A DNA stretch of 64,000 nt from Phialocephala subalpina. Its lineage: Eukaryota > Ascomycota > Leotiomycetes > Helotiales > Mollisiaceae. Each line of letters starts with the position of its first letter. Position 1 is the first letter of the stretch. The position numbers and the translations under genes were made by a program. Location: contig FJOG01000003.1 in the NCBI GenBank assembly GCA_900073065.1, positions 667,108 to 731,107 on the forward strand, in the 5' to 3' direction. Below, piece by piece: positions 1 through 11,878 of this stretch. A model generated the notes under the pieces. The model saw only the letters and a program-made list of their open reading frames with translations. It ran no database searches and was not told where the DNA came from.

Positions 1-101
1 CTTTTAATGAAAAGAATATTTATATTATTAAATTCGAATTAAATTTTTTTATTTTTTAATATTTGTAATTAAAATTAAAATCGATATATTAATTAATTTT
101 C
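1..101. repeat. AT-rich flank of the retrotransposon
   Basis: Very AT-rich sequence with no open frame. It continues the composition of the island and probably belongs to an older RIP-mutated repeat into which the gypsy element inserted. Its last five bases (97-101, TTTTC) are the left target-site duplication. Confidence 0.6.
97..101. repeat. Left target-site duplication TTTTC
   Basis: Five bases directly before the left LTR, identical to 8439-8443 directly after the right LTR. Five-bp duplications are usual for gypsy integrases. Confidence 0.85.
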
Positions 102-265
102 TGTAAAGGGGGTTATTAAAAGGATTGGGATCAAGGAGCAAGTTGATGCAATTAGATTACTGAAACTTAAGGAGAGAAGAAATCAAGCGGCTACTCGGTT
201 CTTGATGAGGCTCGGCGGCGCCGAGCTAAAGGCACACGTGCCGCACGTGATAACGCCCTACGACA
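102..265 (-). repeat. Left LTR (3' LTR of the element), 164 bp
   Basis: Same length as the right copy, with no indels. I count about 23 differences by hand and every one is a transition. The core holds a perfect hairpin (CTCGGC-GGC-GCCGAG) and two CACGTG hexamers separated by CCG, unchanged in both copies. The LTR is far less AT-rich than the element interior. Confidence 0.9.
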
Positions 266-268
266 TTG

Positions 269-281
269 CCCCCCCCCCCCC
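269..281 (-). other. Polypurine tract (13 G on the minus strand)
   Basis: A run of 13 C on the plus strand, three bases from the inner edge of the left LTR. On the minus strand it is a G13 tract just upstream of the 3' LTR, where plus-strand priming of a retrotransposon occurs. It fixes the element's orientation. Confidence 0.75.
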
Positions 282-3200
282 TTATAGTTCCTAGGAGAGC
301 CCGGGGACTTTGCTATATACAAATAGTCTAAGCGCGAATCACTACTTAAACCCGTTTCTCCCTTTTCCCCTATTAATTTATATTATTATTATTTTCCTCT
401 TTAGAATTCTTTTTAAAGTTTTCGTTTATTATAATAACTTTTCTTACTTTTAATCGATTAGTTTTACGCATTTGAATATCAACGTTTACAAATAATCGAT
501 TAAAAACTACTTAACTTGACTTGCGAATTCCGTTTAATATATTAGTTTAAAGTATTAATATTAAACCGTTTATAATTTGGATATTTATATTTAAAATGAA
601 ATCGAATATTTATTTTATCGTATATAAAGATTATAAAAAAGGAATTTAATCTTATAAATAATAATATAATATATTATTTCCTTTGTATATAGTTTTACTT
701 TTTATTCCGAGTATTATATATATAATTATATACGCGTTATTTAAATTAATTTCTCGAGATTTATATAATAATAATTCGTTATATCTTTTTAATTATAATT
801 TTATAAAGCAAATAATAAATAATTACCGTAAACTTTCCTATTATTTAATGCGATATCCTTTTTATAAGCTTATATTTATTTAGCGCAAACGAATTTTATT
901 TTAATTTTAAATATTATTAAAAAGATTTTTAAATAAATTAATTACCCGTTTTTTCGTACTAATAATATAATAAACTTTAGAGTTACCGCGGATTTTCTCG
1001 ATTTCTTTATCTTTTTGCATTATATTTTATTAAAGGAATCTCGTGTAAAAAAACCGTAAATTATAATAAAATTAAAAGCTAATTAAAGTGCGCTATTTAG
1101 TATTTTTCTTATAATAATCGCTATATTTTAATTTCCCTCGAAAATAGCCTTAAGAAAACCGTTTTTATTTAATTTCGCTTATTCCTTCGTTAAATCAATT
1201 AATCGATTATTTTTTCCGTTTAAAAACTTTATATTATATACTATTATCTTTTATAGAAATCATAATACAAATTTACTTTATATAATATCGAAATACTAAT
1301 CTTTTAAACGACGAAAAGCGAAAATAAAATCCTTTATAATTATATTTTATTTCTTCTCGATATTTTAATCTTTACTCGAAGTTTTCTTATTTATATTAAT
1401 TTCTTTTATTTCCTCGTTATTTAATATATTTGTTTTCTTAGTTTATTTTAAAGTAATATCGAGGAACTTATTATATAATATTTCTTTATCTTTTAATTCC
1501 TTTTTCGCGATTTTTAATTACTTTATTAAATTAAATAATTTAAGCGAGTTTTAAATAATCCTAAGGATTTTTCGTCTTATTAGAATACCTTTATCTTCGT
1601 TCTTATAACGGTAAATAAATTTCTTTTCTTATAATATAAATCTAAATAACTTTTATAATTTAATGATTTTCTTTAAAATTATTTTGAGATTTTAAAAAAG
1701 TAATAATATGAATATTTTAATAATTAGTTTTTTCGTTTTAAAAAGACTTACTTTTGTTTTATTAATTAAAAGTAATATAATTAATAAATTAAAATCTTAA
1801 TAGTTTTCGGTTTTTTCTTATATAATTCGATTTAAAAATTATTAAGGGATTAATTTTTTATTTCTTTTTAAAAAATCCGCCAAACCGTAATAACTTTTAT
1901 TATAATTATTTATATATTAATTCTAAAAATATTAAATTGCTATTATTTATTCCTTTTTAAAAAATATATTTAATTCGAAGTCTAAATATCTAAATTTGCT
2001 TATATCATATAATATTACTATAATTCTTCGATTATTTTCCTTCGTAATATTTATAATCTAATAAATAAAATCGCTTTTTTACTCGTTTAAAACTTATATA
2101 CTTATTTAAATTACTTTTTCGTTAAAAGTTACGTATAGTTTAAAATTATCGAATATACTTTTAATTTATAATAAATTAAAGAGCTCTTAAAAATAATTAC
2201 TACGGATTTTAATACGCAAGGAAATTAATTCGAAATTTTTTCTTATTATTATATAAAATTATTATATACGTTAAAACTTTTTCGTTAGGAAATTATTAGG
2301 TACGTAAATATTATTATTAATAAATAATAAATCGAGTTATAAATAGTATTACGATTATATATTAACGGTAAATTTTTTAACTTTCTTTATTAAAATAAAA
2401 ATAATCGCGAAACGAAATAATTTTATTATTAAAACGTATCCTCAAAACTTAATATTTATTTTATATTACGTTTTAATTAATGCGTATTAATATTAATTTG
2501 GATAATTATCCTTTATTAATATTATAATATTAAAAAAATATTATTATAGCAATTTATTCCTTAGTATTAAATAATACTTTATAATAATTTACTTTTATTC
2601 TTATTAAAAATATTTTTAGTTCTTAATATTAGACCTTGGTTTAAAAGAATATACTTTATGAAATTTAGCGATTATTTCCGTAATATAATTATAATCTTTA
2701 ATTTTATATTAATTATTATAATTAAAGTTTTAATTTTTCCATTTTATTAAATAATATAATTTTCGCTAATAATATTTCCTTTTTGAATTAATAATCTTCT
2801 TTATTTCCTATTTTTCTTTTTCGTTTTTAAAGTTATTTATAATTAATTTTAAATTTAATTCTATAATTCTTTTATCCTTTAATTTCCCTCGGGATTATCT
2901 TTAGAATGGCAATAATAAACTCACGTGGAAAACGTTATAATAACCCTATATATTTAATAGTATTAATTTATATACTTAGAAACTAATTTACTTTTTAACT
3001 TTAAATAAACCAATATATTTTAAATTAAGTTTCTTATAAAATTAATTAAAAGTAAAATTTTTTATATTAAATATAATCCGATTTCCCATTTTAAATTTTA
3101 ATTTCTTATATTTCGCGTTATAATATTTAATTTAAATATTTTATATATAAATCAAAATGTTTTATAACTTTTAATAAATTTCCTTTAAATAAATCGTAAG

Positions 3201-3599
3201 TTCGTAAATTAATTCTAACTTATAATTTAATAAATTCTTAATTTAATATAATTTAATAACTTTTTTATTTGCCTCGAAAAGAAAGATAATTATTATTAAT
3301 AATAAATTATTATTCTAATAATACTCCGCTAAATTAAATATATCCGCCTAATTATTTTATTCGAAATTTATAAATATTCAAAAGTAATATTTCAAAGTTA
3401 AATTTAATCTCTTAATTAATCCGTCGATTTACAAATAAAAAATATCGAGATTTTCCTTATTATATTAATTAAACTTATAAAAATTAATTAAAAGTCCGAA
3501 GTAAAAAGTTTAATATAATTCGTAATAATATCGTCCGATATATTATACTTCGATAATATATACTTTAAAAATATATATGCAAATTACTTTAAAATTATA

Positions 3600-3665
3600 T
3601 TCTTTCGAATTAATATTACTTTTATTTCTTTTATTAATTTATTAATAATAATAAATTCTACGTCG
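3600..3665 (-). pseudogene. Integrase relic of the gypsy element
   Basis: On the minus strand the frame reads IIINKLIKE, matching the conserved gypsy integrase segment VVVDRLTKE. The substitutions D to N, R to K and T to I are all explained by G-to-A or C-to-T changes. The surrounding core (roughly 3000-4000) is too degraded to delimit. Confidence 0.55.
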
Positions 3666-5099
3666 TAAATTGATATTATTTTATTCTTTTCGCTCGCGAA
3701 ATTTATTAATCTCTTAAATAAAAATAAATCCGTTATTAAATCGAGAGTAATTAAACTTTAAAAGCGTTTAAAAATAAGAATTAATATTAATTTATATAGA
3801 GTTAAACTCCGTTTGAATTTATTTCTTTAATAAACGATATATAAACTAATATAATTTTCCACGTTTATATTTATATTCTTCTAATAAAATAATCTCTTTA
3901 TTACTAATAAAATTTTATTTTTATTAAAATAACTAATTATTAGACTATTATAAAACTCTTATATAATCTTACGTTTAAAAAATTATTTAAAGAAATTTAA
4001 AATTAAATATTATTAATTACCCAAATTCCTTTCTCGAATAAAAATTCTTTTCTTTTAAAGTTATTATAATTAGCTTATATTACGCGAATTTTTTCGATTA
4101 AATTATTTTTAATAACTATTATACCGAAATATATTATATCGTTTAATTTAATTTAATTTATATTCGCCGATATATTATTTAATTTCATTATTATATAATT
4201 TAAACTTTTTATTAATTCCTTTTGAATAATAATAATAATTAAATACAAAATATTTTTTTCCCTTTTAAATACGATTAACGAATTTATATTATTTTCGCCC
4301 GATTTAAATAATAATTATTATACCTCGATTAATCCCCGAGTATAATTAAATCGTTACGAAAAATTATTAATAAAGTTTTTAATTTTTACGCGATATATAA
4401 TTTCGAAGTTAATCGTAGAAAATATAATAATTTATTAAGTTTAATATCAAGTTAATATCCTTATTATTATAAAATATTTGAGATTATTATAATCGAAAAT
4501 AATTATAATAATATATTTAGCGCTTTTTAAATAATACTTTTAATATTTTATTAATTTAATAATAATTAATAGTTTTTAATCGAATATAAAATAATTAATC
4601 TTTATTAATATAAATTTCCGAGAGTAAAATACGATAGAATAAAAATACGTATTATTTTGTTTTTGCGAAATAATACTAATTAAAGTTTTAATCGAAATAT
4701 TATACTTAAATTATACTTTGCGATTCGAATAGAAATAAATAAATAGAAATACTTTAGTAAAATAATTTTAGAGTTCTTTAAACGCTTTTATTACGATATT
4801 AATTTATTTAAATTATTTTTTCATTTTTTAGAAATATTATTATAAATAATATTACTCTATTATACTTATAAATGAATTTTTAATAGAAATTACAAAATCC
4901 GAGGAATTAGAGGATTTTTCGAATATTATTAAGAATTAATTAGATTATAATTATAGCGATACGACGTTAATCTATTTTAATACCCGATAATAAAATAATA
5001 AATCCAAGGAATTTGATTTTATTAACGTCGAATTCGCATTTCTTTAATTTGGCGTATAGTTTTTATCTTTCGAGTTATTTTAATACGCTATTAATATAC

Positions 5100-5689
5100 A
5101 AATTATATTCTTTTTAAGTTTTAAAATAAATTAAAATATCGTTTAAATAAATAATAACGTATATATTAATAAATTCTTTCAAATATTAATTAATATATAT
5201 TTAAAATATTATTAAAGCGTTATATAAATTAAACGGAATTATTAAATATTTAAATAAATCGAAACGTATTTTAAAAACTATTATTTATTTATATTTTTCT
5301 TTAATTCGAATAAAATTATAAGTATTATATAAATTTAATTTTATGAAAACTTAAGTATTTTTTAAGCGATTTAAAATCTCGGAAATTAATAAAATTAAAT
5401 AGTAATTAAAAATAATAATATTATTAATATTACGATAATTAATATAAAAGCGTAAAAATTTATTTTTCTTTAGAGTAAAGAATATTAATACCGCTATAAG
5501 TAATTTAAAACGTTTAATAAAGCCTAATTTTAATATTTTATCGATATATTCTCGTAATACTCGTAATTTTTCTTCCGATAAATTATATATTAATCCGAAT
5601 AATAATTTATAATTAAGTTTTAATAAGATCTCGTAATTAAATTTAAAACGATAAAGTAAAAGTTTCTCTTTATACTTTTTATTAAACAT
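5100..5689 (-). pseudogene. Reverse transcriptase relic (Ty3/gypsy)
   Basis: The first 112 codons (5689-5351) remain open and contain the recognisable gypsy RT landmarks YNLSEEKLRVLREYID, FIKR, INYRNIN and LISEILNRL. The frame continues past stops through IKLNLYNTYNFIRIKE. The catalytic box, normally YLDD, is YLND at 5149-5138, a G-to-A change that removes a catalytic aspartate. Further in-frame stops confirm inactivation. Confidence 0.85.
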
Positions 5690-7414
5690 TTTTATACGCT
5701 TAGTATACTTATTAAATAATATTATCCTTTTTAATAATAATTCCTTAGTATTTTTCGAAATTAATTTTAAAATATTAAATAAATCGAAATATATTATATT
5801 TTTAATATTATTATTTGCTATCGATTCGAACTTTTCTTCGTTTATCTTATATAAATATAGCGTTATTAAAGCGTTATAAAGTGCATTTAACGTTTTTTTT
5901 ATAAACTTATTATTATTTCGAGTGAAATAATTAGTATATTAATTGATTTTAAAGTTATATTCTCGTAATTACGGTTTATCAAGGATTATATTTATTACGA
6001 TTAAATTTATATTACGAAATATTATATTTATTTTTTACTTTATTTAAAAATAATCGATTTCTACGGAAAAAGATATTATTATTAATACTAAAATTAATAT
6101 TTTATTTTAAGCGTTTCTAATTACTAAAAAGTATTCGTATTTAATTTTCGCTTAAATATTAAATAATAAATTTATATTAATGAAATTAGTAATTACTTTA
6201 TAATTAATTATTATTAATAATTTTATTTTTTCACCGTTTTTATTTTGTAATTTTAAAAGTATAATATAAAATATTAAATTTATTTCGATAATATTAAGGA
6301 TATTATTAGAATTAAAATTTTAATTTAAGCGTATAAAAGCTTTATTTTTAGCCTCGAGAACTCTTAGGCCTATATTACTTAGTTTTATATTCGCAAGTTA
6401 TTCGAATTCTAATAGTCTTTAAATAAATAATAATATCGAGATAATTAGTAATTATAATATTATTACAAAAGAATAATATTCGATATATAATAATTATATA
6501 ATTTTGTTTTAATTTAACGTATATCGTGTTTTTTTCTTGGGCAATTTAATTTCGTCTCTTTATATTTCCGTATAGCGCGTAAATAATAATAAGATAAAGA
6601 TTTTCCTCGGCGAATTTATTGTTTTTATTAACGGGGAGAGCGATTATTTCTTTGAGGATATTAATCTGCGAAATATCTTGCTTAATAATACTTAAAGTAT
6701 ATTTTCTTTTATCGCAATTTTTTCCTTTAATCGATTAAAATCTCTAAGTATAATAATTATAAATTTTTTCTCTTATTCTCAATAGAATTATTAAAGGGCT
6801 TTCGAGGTTATTAAAGCGTTATATTCGAATTTATAATCGGATTATTAAATTTAATAACTTTTTTATTTAATTATAAATATAAAAAATCTTATATTAAGCG
6901 AGAATAGAATAATTAATCCGTAGTATATATAAAGTCCTTCGCGGCGCGAATTACTTCTTTTAAACCCGCGTAAATTTGTAGTATATACTTATTTAATATT
7001 ATAAATATTCGTTTTAGAATAAATTTCGTTAACTTTAATTAATAATTCGATTAAATCGATTAATTTTTATATCTTTATAAAATATTTTAAAAGTATAACT
7101 CGAAGTAATTAATAAAGTTTTATACTAATTAATTCGTGAATATCTTATAATTATTTATTTTTATATCCGTTTTTATTAACGTTAATCGTAAATTATATTT
7201 CGCGAATAATTATTTTTTAAGTAATTTTTAATTATTAAATTTGATTATTTTAGTTTAATCGTTATTTATATGGGCTATTATAATTCGTTTTTTAATTGCT
7301 ATTAAAACGTAATTTCGAATAAAGACTACTTATAATTAATTATTTATAATACTTTTTACTAAAAAGTAATTTTTAGTTTCTATAATTCAAATTTTAATAT
7401 TATTTTTCGATGGA

Positions 7415-7759
7415 ATGAAAATAAAAAGTTATTTTACTTTAAAGTATTCTCGGGATTTAAGAGCGTTAAATGCTAATAAATTGAATATTAGTACGCTAAG
7501 TATTCCTATAAAAGAAGGAAAGCCTCGTAAACTAAATAATAATTATCTTTATAATCCTAGAAATTATCCCGTTATCGTAAGGGCGCTAAGCGCTCGTAAT
7601 CGAGAGCTATCTATTTATACTCTCTTTATTACCTCGAGTTATTATTTTAATTTAGCGTTCTTTTCCCGTAATGCGCTTAATTCTAAACTTTATTATAATT
7701 GGGCATTTTATTCTCGTATAATTCGTAGTTCTTTTTACTACTGCTTAATAATGCGCTAA
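7415..7759 (+). other. Fortuitous ORF in the AT-rich element, unlikely to be a gene
   Basis: A 114-codon frame antisense to the retrotransposon, Asn/Tyr/Leu/Ser-rich as expected for translated RIP DNA. It overlaps the region where gag should lie on the opposite strand. I see no family resemblance. Confidence 0.3.
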
Positions 7760-7849
7760 GATTCGATAAAAATATGAGAGTTATAATAAGAATTTTGCGA
7801 GTTATAGCGAGGAGATCCGTTATTATAGTAAAAGTATTTTGAGCGGCGG

Positions 7850-8274
7850 GGAGAACTTTCGTAGTAAGGATATTCGTCTTAAAATTAGTTTCCCTTTTCC
7901 TCCTCTTTATATTAGCTTTATAAGGGCATCGTAGAGTATGCTATACTAGCCCGATTACTGCTGAGTGTTTTTAGGTTTAAGCCCTTTATTCCTTCTCGTC
8001 TTGCCCAAAAGTCCTCGATTTTTGCCTCTTTAACTATATTTAACTCGATAATCCCAACTCGTCGGCGGTTCGGTGCGCATTAAAGTCTGTCGTTCTCTAT
8101 AGATAAGCGAAATTCTCCCCCGGGAGACTCCGGGGTCTGCGGGATAAAGTTGAGTAGTAGTTGAATCGATTCGGTCGAGTGCTTTTGCCTCGGGCGCAAT
8201 TTGTGTTCTCGATTGTAATTCGCTGAAAAGTGGGTATATCGCTTGCCGTGCCGATCCAAAAAGAAGTTTCAGAC
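7850..8274 (-). other. Less-mutated 5' leader of the gypsy element
   Basis: Composition changes sharply here from the AT-rich interior to mixed GC, continuing to the 5' LTR. It corresponds to the untranslated leader and perhaps the start of gag. Short frames crossing it also cross the LTR boundary and are not believable genes. Confidence 0.5.
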
Positions 8275-8438
8275 TGTAAAAGGGGTCACCAAAAGAGTTG
8301 GGATTAGGGAGCAAGTTGATGCAATTGGATTGCTGAAACTTAAAGAGAGAAGAAGTCGAGCGGTTGCTCGGTTCTTAATGAGGCTCGGCGGCGCCGAGCT
8401 AGGGGCGCACGTGCCGCACGTGACAGCGCCTTATGACA
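8275..8438 (-). repeat. Right LTR (5' LTR of the element), 164 bp
   Basis: Direct repeat of 102-265 at the same length, starting TG at 8275 and ending CA at 8438, followed immediately by TTTTC. At most differing sites this copy keeps the G or C while the left copy has A or T, so it is the less RIP-mutated LTR. Confidence 0.9.
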
Positions 8439-8443
8439 TTTTC

Positions 8444-9120
8444 TTTAAAATAAATTTTTAAATTTAAAAAATAAAATACTTAATAAAAAAATAAAGAAAA
8501 TAAAAAATATTTATAAAATACAAATTATATTAAACTTTATTTAATCGAGGAATAAAATAAAAATATTTTTAAAGTAATTATTATTAAATTTTTTTCGATA
8601 ATATAATTATTTAATATAATATAATAAAGCGATATATTATATAATTTAATTAAAAATATATTAAGAAATTTAATATTTTATATTCTTAATTCATTAAATA
8701 GCTTTTTATATAATTTATAAATATTATAATTAATTTTAAAAAGTTTATTCTTTTATAATTTATTTTTTTTAAATTTTTTTTAAATTTTCTTATATTTTAT
8801 AAGAATAATTATTAAATTATATATTAATTAATAATAAAGTTTATATTCAATTATTATTTAATTATTAATTATATATAATAAAATCAAAGATTTATTAATT
8901 TATTTTTATATATTTTTATTTTATTTATTATTATTATAAATTCGATTTTATTATTAAGAATATATTAATAAATTTAATTATTTTATCGAGTCGTAATAAT
9001 TAATTATTAAATAAATTTATTATATTATATTAAAGTAATTTAATATCTATATAATCTTTTATATATTACGTTTCTCGAGTCGATTGAATATATATAGCCT
9101 TATCTTTAAAATAATTATTC
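8444..9120. repeat. AT-rich RIP-type DNA right of the retrotransposon
   Basis: Nearly pure A/T with scattered CG and no open frame. It is probably the other half of an older repeat that the gypsy element split. No ends could be found. Confidence 0.5.
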
Positions 9121-9943
9121 TATTAATATATTTAATACAAGGAAAAGGCGACGATTTGGCGAGATATCAAAGGTAGCCTGAGGATGGAGGAAGGATCTCG
9201 AGAGAAGAGAACCAAGGTCCTCGCCATGATGACCATGAGCTGCGGACTCTTGCGGCTACCAAGCTGATATGGGAGCCTCGTTCCGTGAAGACTTTCGGGC
9301 AAGACCACAGCCATCCCTATCAGAACAAGGCTGAGATCTTAGGTAGTATTGGCTCATCTCGACGAAATTCATGTGCAGAAAACAAAATCCCAAAAATTTT
9401 GAAACAGATGGTGGCATGAGGTCGATGGTGATTGATTGGGCGATCGATCTTGGAATCATCTCCCTTGCGCGGCACTCACTCAAAGACCCGATCCACCCTT
9501 CACGGCCTTCGCTACTCGCATTTGTGCTTCGCAGTCCGAATCCTGCGTTGGTAGATTATCCTATATGGCGCTCCAATCATACCCCAGCTTTAAGGCGGTC
9601 GCGCCAATCAAGACCTCGTTCGGACGAGATTTCGCGGACGAAGTGAAGCGAAGATTTGATCCCTTGGCACCTAGGCCATAACTTCCCTACTTACAGCCAT
9701 TGATTTACATTGTCACACAAAAGCGGACATTTTCAAATCCGAAATCACGAAATTTCTCAGCATTTAGTCGGCGCACTTCTCGGCGGACGAACAAGGATAG
9801 GTGAATAGGCACGCGCTAGCGTCGTTTGTGTTTGCGTACTTATAACAAGGCAAGGGATGGACGAGTAACAACACTGCACTTTTCAAACCTCCCAAAACCT
9901 TCTACACACTCATTCATAGATTTTGGTCATTCAATCTGCAATA
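9121..9943. other. Transition zone and promoter side of the MFS gene
   Basis: Normal composition resumes at about 9130. Short overlapping frames on both strands show no family resemblance and are treated as non-coding. The last 100 bases, rich in C/A and CT, form the probable 5' UTR of the transporter. Confidence 0.4.
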
Positions 9944-11878
9944 ATGTCGACAACTAGCAGCACGACCGAAAGGGTCAATAATACAGCATTGGCAGATGTT
10001 GAAGCAGCGCCTGAAGAAAAAGGAGACCTAGAGCAGGCGCAAGGAGAAGCCGACACTCCTGATACTATAGGAGAGTATCCAAAAGGCTTCACGCTTGGCA
10101 TGATCGTTCTGGCTCTTGTACTGGCCGTCTTCCTAGTTGCGCTCGACTTGGTAAGTTGACAGATTTAGAATCATGATATATTCTGCTGACATCGCCGAGA
10201 CGATCGTTGCTACAGCTATACCCCGCATCACCGACCAATTTCACAGCTTGGACCAGATTGGTTGGTATGGTTCGGCATTCTTCCTTACTTTGGCTTCGTT
10301 CCAGTCCTCCTGGGGCAAAGTATACAAGTTCTTTCCAATCAAGCCAGCCTTCATGACTGCGATTGCAATCTTCGAACTAGGCAGCTTGATATGTGGCAAG
10401 TAAACATCATCTGGCTTCTTGAAAGAAAACTAATGACACCCCGCAGGCGTTTCTCGAAACAGTACCATGCTCATTGCAGGCCGAGCCATCGCCGGACTTG
10501 GGGCTTCAGGAATCTCAACTGGATGCTACACCATTGTTGCGTTTGCAGCTCCTCCTGTCCTGCGACCCGCGCTCACGGGTGTAATGGGAGCAACCTTCGG
10601 AGCTGGCAGTGTTGTTGGACCTCTTTTGGGTGGCGTTTTCACGGATCATGTCTCTTGGCGATGGTGGTAAGTGTCTACCCGTATTCTCCTCGGGCTTAGC
10701 TAACGCTTTCAAGTTTCTACATCAATCTACCCATTGGTGTTCCATCCATTCTTGTTATCTTGCTTTTATTCAAGACTCCGTCAACAGCGAAACCTTTGGA
10801 AGCTCCTCTGCTACAGAAATTCTTGCAGATGGACTTCGGCGGAACCGCCTTGACTCTGGCAGCTGTAATTTGTTACCTTCTCGCTACGGAATGGGGCGGT
10901 AATACCAAACCTTGGAACTCGGGTTCTGTCATCGCCGTATTGGTTCTCTTCCCTGTGCTGGTTATTGCCTTCATATTGAATGAATGGTATCAGGGCGAGC
11001 ACGCACAGCTCACTTTCAGGATAATAAAGCAGAGGACCATGCTAGTACTTTGTTTCTTTGCTTTATTGTAAGCTCATACCTATCTGAGGGAAGTCTGATA
11101 CTGACAGCTTCGAAGCTTTGCGGGTTCTTTCTTCGTCTTGCTCTACTACCTGCCCATCTACTTCCAAGCCATTGAAGGGACATCACCCCAAGCATCTGGA
11201 GTCCACAACTTGCCTCTCATCATAGCCATGAGTAAGTCAAACCGTACCTATAGATATCCAAGCCCCGCTAAAACTTCTAGCCATTACGAGTATTGCTTCT
11301 GGTGGAATGATCTCCGCTTTCGGCTATTACACCCCACTTATGGTTAGCGGAGGAGTAGTGACCACCATCGGCATGGGCCTGATCTATACACTCCAAATCG
11401 GCTCAAAGTCTTCGCACTGGATCGGGTATCAGGTTATCGCAGGCCTGGGAACAGGTTTCGCGTTCCAAGTCCCGCAAATCGTCGCCCAGTCAATCTGTGA
11501 CCTTTCTGAAGTCTCGCAGTATACTGCCATTTCCCTCTGTAAGTACTCTCACAGCTCGCAGAGCGAATTTTGTATTGATGATAGGCAGTTTTCCAAATGA
11601 TGGGCGGAACGTTCTTTGTCTCTGCGGCACAGTCAATCTTTTCAAATAAACTTGTCAAGCACTTGGCGGTCAACGTTCCTGATATCGACCCCCAGATTAT
11701 TGTTGGACTTGGCGCGACGGGGTTCCGACAAACTCTGCCTGCGTCGGCTATCCCTGGTGTTCTGTTGTCTTATGAGCAGAGTCTGCATCCTGTGTTCATT
11801 TTCGCTACTGTGCTGGCTGGGGTGGGTACCCTTGTGGCTTTGGGGGGAAAGTGGGAGAAGATTAAGCTCAGGCTTTGA
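9944..11878 (+). CDS. MFS transporter, DHA2 family (14 TM drug/toxin efflux)
   Basis: Seven exons: 9944-10150, 10200-10395, 10447-10666, 10714-11067, 11116-11231, 11281-11538, 11589-11878. All phases join, giving 546 aa. The Met at 9944 is the first in frame before a roughly 45-residue acidic N-tail. Helices start at [22 protein letters not shown]. The DHA2 antiporter motif GPLLGG followed by [13 protein letters not shown] sits near residue 200. Proton-coupled export of a metabolite or drug at the plasma membrane is the expected role; the substrate is unknown. Intron 2 starts with GC (GC-AG). The next gene is a Zn2Cys6 regulator and damaged tailoring enzymes follow, so this was probably the cluster's efflux pump. 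No lesion is visible. Confidence 0.9.

Larger units (their letters stand above)
102..8438 (-). mobile_element. Complete but RIP-inactivated Ty3/gypsy LTR retrotransposon
   Basis: The element is bounded by two direct 164-bp repeats (102-265 and 8275-8438) starting TG and ending CA. Both outer sides carry the 5-bp duplication TTTTC (97-101 and 8439-8443). Orientation is minus: the polypurine tract (269-281) adjoins the left LTR, and reverse transcriptase and integrase read leftward. RT (about 5100-5690) lies before integrase (about 3600) in element order, which is the Ty3/gypsy order. The interior is extremely AT-rich with stops in every frame, as expected from RIP. No functional gag or pol survives. 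A TGG at 8258-8256, 17 nt inside the 5' LTR edge, is a possible but unproven primer-binding site. Confidence 0.9.

Noticed and set aside
8030..8461. Overlapping frames of 94 (minus) and 72 (plus) codons at the right LTR
   Set aside because: Both cross the LTR boundary at 8275. They are translations of LTR/leader DNA, not genes.
1..9120. Centromere or telomere-proximal satellite
   Set aside because: AT-richness is explained by a RIP-mutated gypsy element. No telomeric TTAGGG runs or tandem satellite units are seen.
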